Part shown: positions 62,601 to 64,000 of the stretch, one piece after another
How the letters are laid out: every line of letters begins with the position of its first letter
Numbering within the stretch: position 1 is the stretch's first letter
Origin: Saprospiraceae bacterium
GTDB taxonomy: Bacteria; Bacteroidota; Bacteroidia; Chitinophagales; Saprospiraceae
Reading direction: 5' to 3'
DNA length: 64,000 nucleotides
Assembly: GCA_016717145.1 (NCBI GenBank)
Contig: JADKGD010000004.1
Coordinates: forward strand, 186,001-250,000
Made by a program: the position numbers and the translations under genes
Notes under the pieces: model-generated
The model's input: only the letters and a program-made list of their open reading frames with translations
Database searches by the model: none
Told to the model about the DNA's origin: nothing

Positions 62601-64000
62601 CAAATGCAACAGGATGCGCGTCACTTCCGACGGGTACAATAACAATAAAAGCTAAGCCGGTTGTCACTATTGCCAGTACAGCCATATGCATTGGGGCAAC
62701 TACAACTTTAACACCAACAACAGGTGGTACTTGGGTGAGTAGCAATACAGCAGTAGCTACGGTAACCAATGCAGGTTTGGTAACAGGTGTTTCAGCAGGT
62801 ACAGCAACGTTTACATTTACCAGTACTTCAACAGGTTGCAGTTCACTTCCGACAGGTTTAGCAACAGTCAGTGCAAAACCAATAGTAACCATTTCCGGCA
62901 GTGCATCGATTTGTGCCGGTGCGACAACAACAGTAAATCCAACGACAGGCGGAACATGGTCAAGCAGCAATACCGCAGTGGCCACAGTCAGCAATGCGGG
63001 TGTTGTGACAGGTGTAAGTGCAGGAACTGCCAAATTTACATTTACAAATACAGCAGGATGTGCATCACTAATGACGGGTACAATAACAATAAATGCCAGA
63101 CCGGTTGTCACCATTGCCAGTACATCCATATGCATCGGGGCAACTACAACTTTAACACCAACAACGGGTGGTACGTGGGTGAGTAGCAACACAGCAGTAG
63201 CTACGGTAACCAATGCAGGTTTGGTGACAGGTGTGTCAGCAGGTACAGCAACATTTACATTTACTAGTACATCAACCGGTTGCGGTTCAATGCCTACAGC
63301 TACGTTAACCGTAAATGCAAAACCAACAGTCTCCATTACAGGTAGCACAACAATTTGTGTAGGATCAAGCACGAGCGTCAGTCCAGCAAGTGGTGGGACA
63401 TGGACAAGCAGTAATACTGCCGTAGCAACAGTCAGCAATGCAGGTATTGTGACAGGTGTAAGTGCAGGAACAGCCACATTTACATTTACAAACACAGCAG
63501 GATGTGCATCACTTCCGACAGGTACATTACAATTAATGCCAGACCTGTTGTTACCATAGCCAGTACATCCATATGCATCGGGGCAACAACTGCTTTAACA
63601 CCATCAACTGGTGGTACGTGGGTGAGTAGCAATACAGCAGTAGCTACAGTAACCAATGCAGGTGTGGTATCTGGTGTGTCAGCAGGTACTGCAACGTTTA
63701 CGTTTACCAGTACCTCAACAGGTTGTAGTTCATTACCTACAGGTGCAGTTAATGTATCAGCATGCTCAGGCACCCTTTTGGGCGCTTATTACTTTGAATC
63801 CGGTTGGCAAAGTTGGACAGATGGTGGTACGGATTGTGCCAGATATATTGGCACAAATTCATATGAAGGTAGCTATTCCATATCCATAAGAGACAATACT
63901 TCTACTTCTGTTATGACTTCACCAGCCCTTAATGTGTCAACTTTTACAAAATTGACAGTTGATTTTTGGTTTTATGCAACCAGTATGGATGCAGGAGAAG
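59689..64000 (+). CDS. Secreted M12B-like metalloprotease with Ig-like (BIG2-type) repeat array (runs off window, two frameshifts)
   Basis: Signal peptide about 1-28. A propeptide-like part is followed by a metzincin catalytic domain with HEFGHLLGSQH at 351-361 and the Met-turn GGTVMSYCHL. Then come Cys-rich TDGxQNGxETGxDCGGP repeats (near 445-465 and 580-615), a beta-sandwich near 470-570, and from about 61550 a long array of Ig-like repeats. The frame changes at about 61993 (one base gained) and returns at about 63526 (one base lost). After that it reads an MAM/lectin-like start (GAYYFESGWQSWTDGGTDCA) to the window edge. Without the two indels this is one continuous protein of over 1430 residues. 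Extracellular proteolysis is inferred from the zinc motif and signal peptide. A T9SS tail is expected beyond the window. Confidence 0.82.
61560..63760 (+). repeat. 444-bp (148-codon) super-repeat of paired Ig-like domains
   Basis: The string TGCATCGGGGCAACTACAAC or close variants starts at 61798, 62243, 62687, 63131 and 63574: spacing 445, 444, 444 and 443. Each 148-residue unit has two alternating domains of about 74 residues (STAICIGATTTLTPTTGGTW and SGSASICAGATTTLSPTTGG types). The 445 and 443 spacings mark the two frameshifts. Confidence 0.9.

Noticed and set aside
61984..63495. 503-residue open frame on the minus strand across the Ig-like repeats, and similar ones at 61428-62003 and 63486-63773
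   Set aside because: Antisense shadows of Thr/Val/Ala-rich repeats. They read low-complexity valine-rich protein, have no promoter, and follow the repeat period of the real gene.

Overview
The window comes from a Bacteroidota chromosome, most likely the Saprospiria side of the phylum. The evidence is: C-terminal type IX secretion (T9SS) sorting domains; giant HYR/SprB/SdrD-type surface proteins; TAnnTTTG (-7) promoters; a fused MurF-alanine racemase; WaaA plus heptose kinase; a PSP1/RicT protein; and an almost complete lack of Shine-Dalgarno sites although the 16S rRNA 3' end keeps CCTCC. The class is an inference from gene content only.

Layout. 1-9116: two very large secreted repeat proteins (a HYR/LamG mosaic with a T9SS tail, and a GloVer-repeat protein) and a small LytTR regulator starting 5 nt after the second. 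9505-15212: a complete rRNA operon (two tandem promoters, 16S, tRNA-Ile(GAT), tRNA-Ala(TGC), 23S, 5S, strong terminator). 15338-29697: mostly housekeeping genes: a membrane protein, an AhpD-like protein, hemW, a BamA/TamA-type barrel, a cytochrome c plus PQQ-type sugar dehydrogenase pair, an O-methyltransferase, an EamA transporter, a DinB-like protein, an AlkA-type glycosylase, prs and rplY, a DUF4833-like protein, a barrel protein, waaA and an hldA-like kinase. 29993-32403: a PA-domain T9SS protein broken by five single-base frameshifts. 32770-36951: a tight cassette of lipoprotein, ECF sigma factor and membrane-anchored putative barrel protein. 36999-40792: a mobile element with terminal inverted repeats and an 11-bp target duplication, filled with 105-bp repeats and carrying two nested, frameshifted IS4-family copies. 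40889-49513: truA, then two large secreted proteins that share an unusual C-terminal module ending in IQVYGN, with a LuxR-type regulator and a 208-bp MITE between them. 49737-59251: purD, murF-alr and tpiA on the plus strand, and gpx, holB, ricT and lpd on the minus strand. 59689-end: an M12B-like metalloprotease followed by a long array of near-identical 148-residue double Ig-like repeats, running off the window.

The accessory parts are cell-surface and secreted proteins paired with small DNA-binding regulators (LytTR, ECF sigma, LuxR-type). The most noteworthy signals are the TIR/TSD-bounded 105-bp repeat element, the shared IQVYGN C-terminal module with matching promoters, and the MITE with perfect target duplication. 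Single-base indels cluster in repeated DNA and in one secreted-protein gene. Some are probably consensus errors in repeats that short reads cannot polish, so frameshift calls there are provisional.
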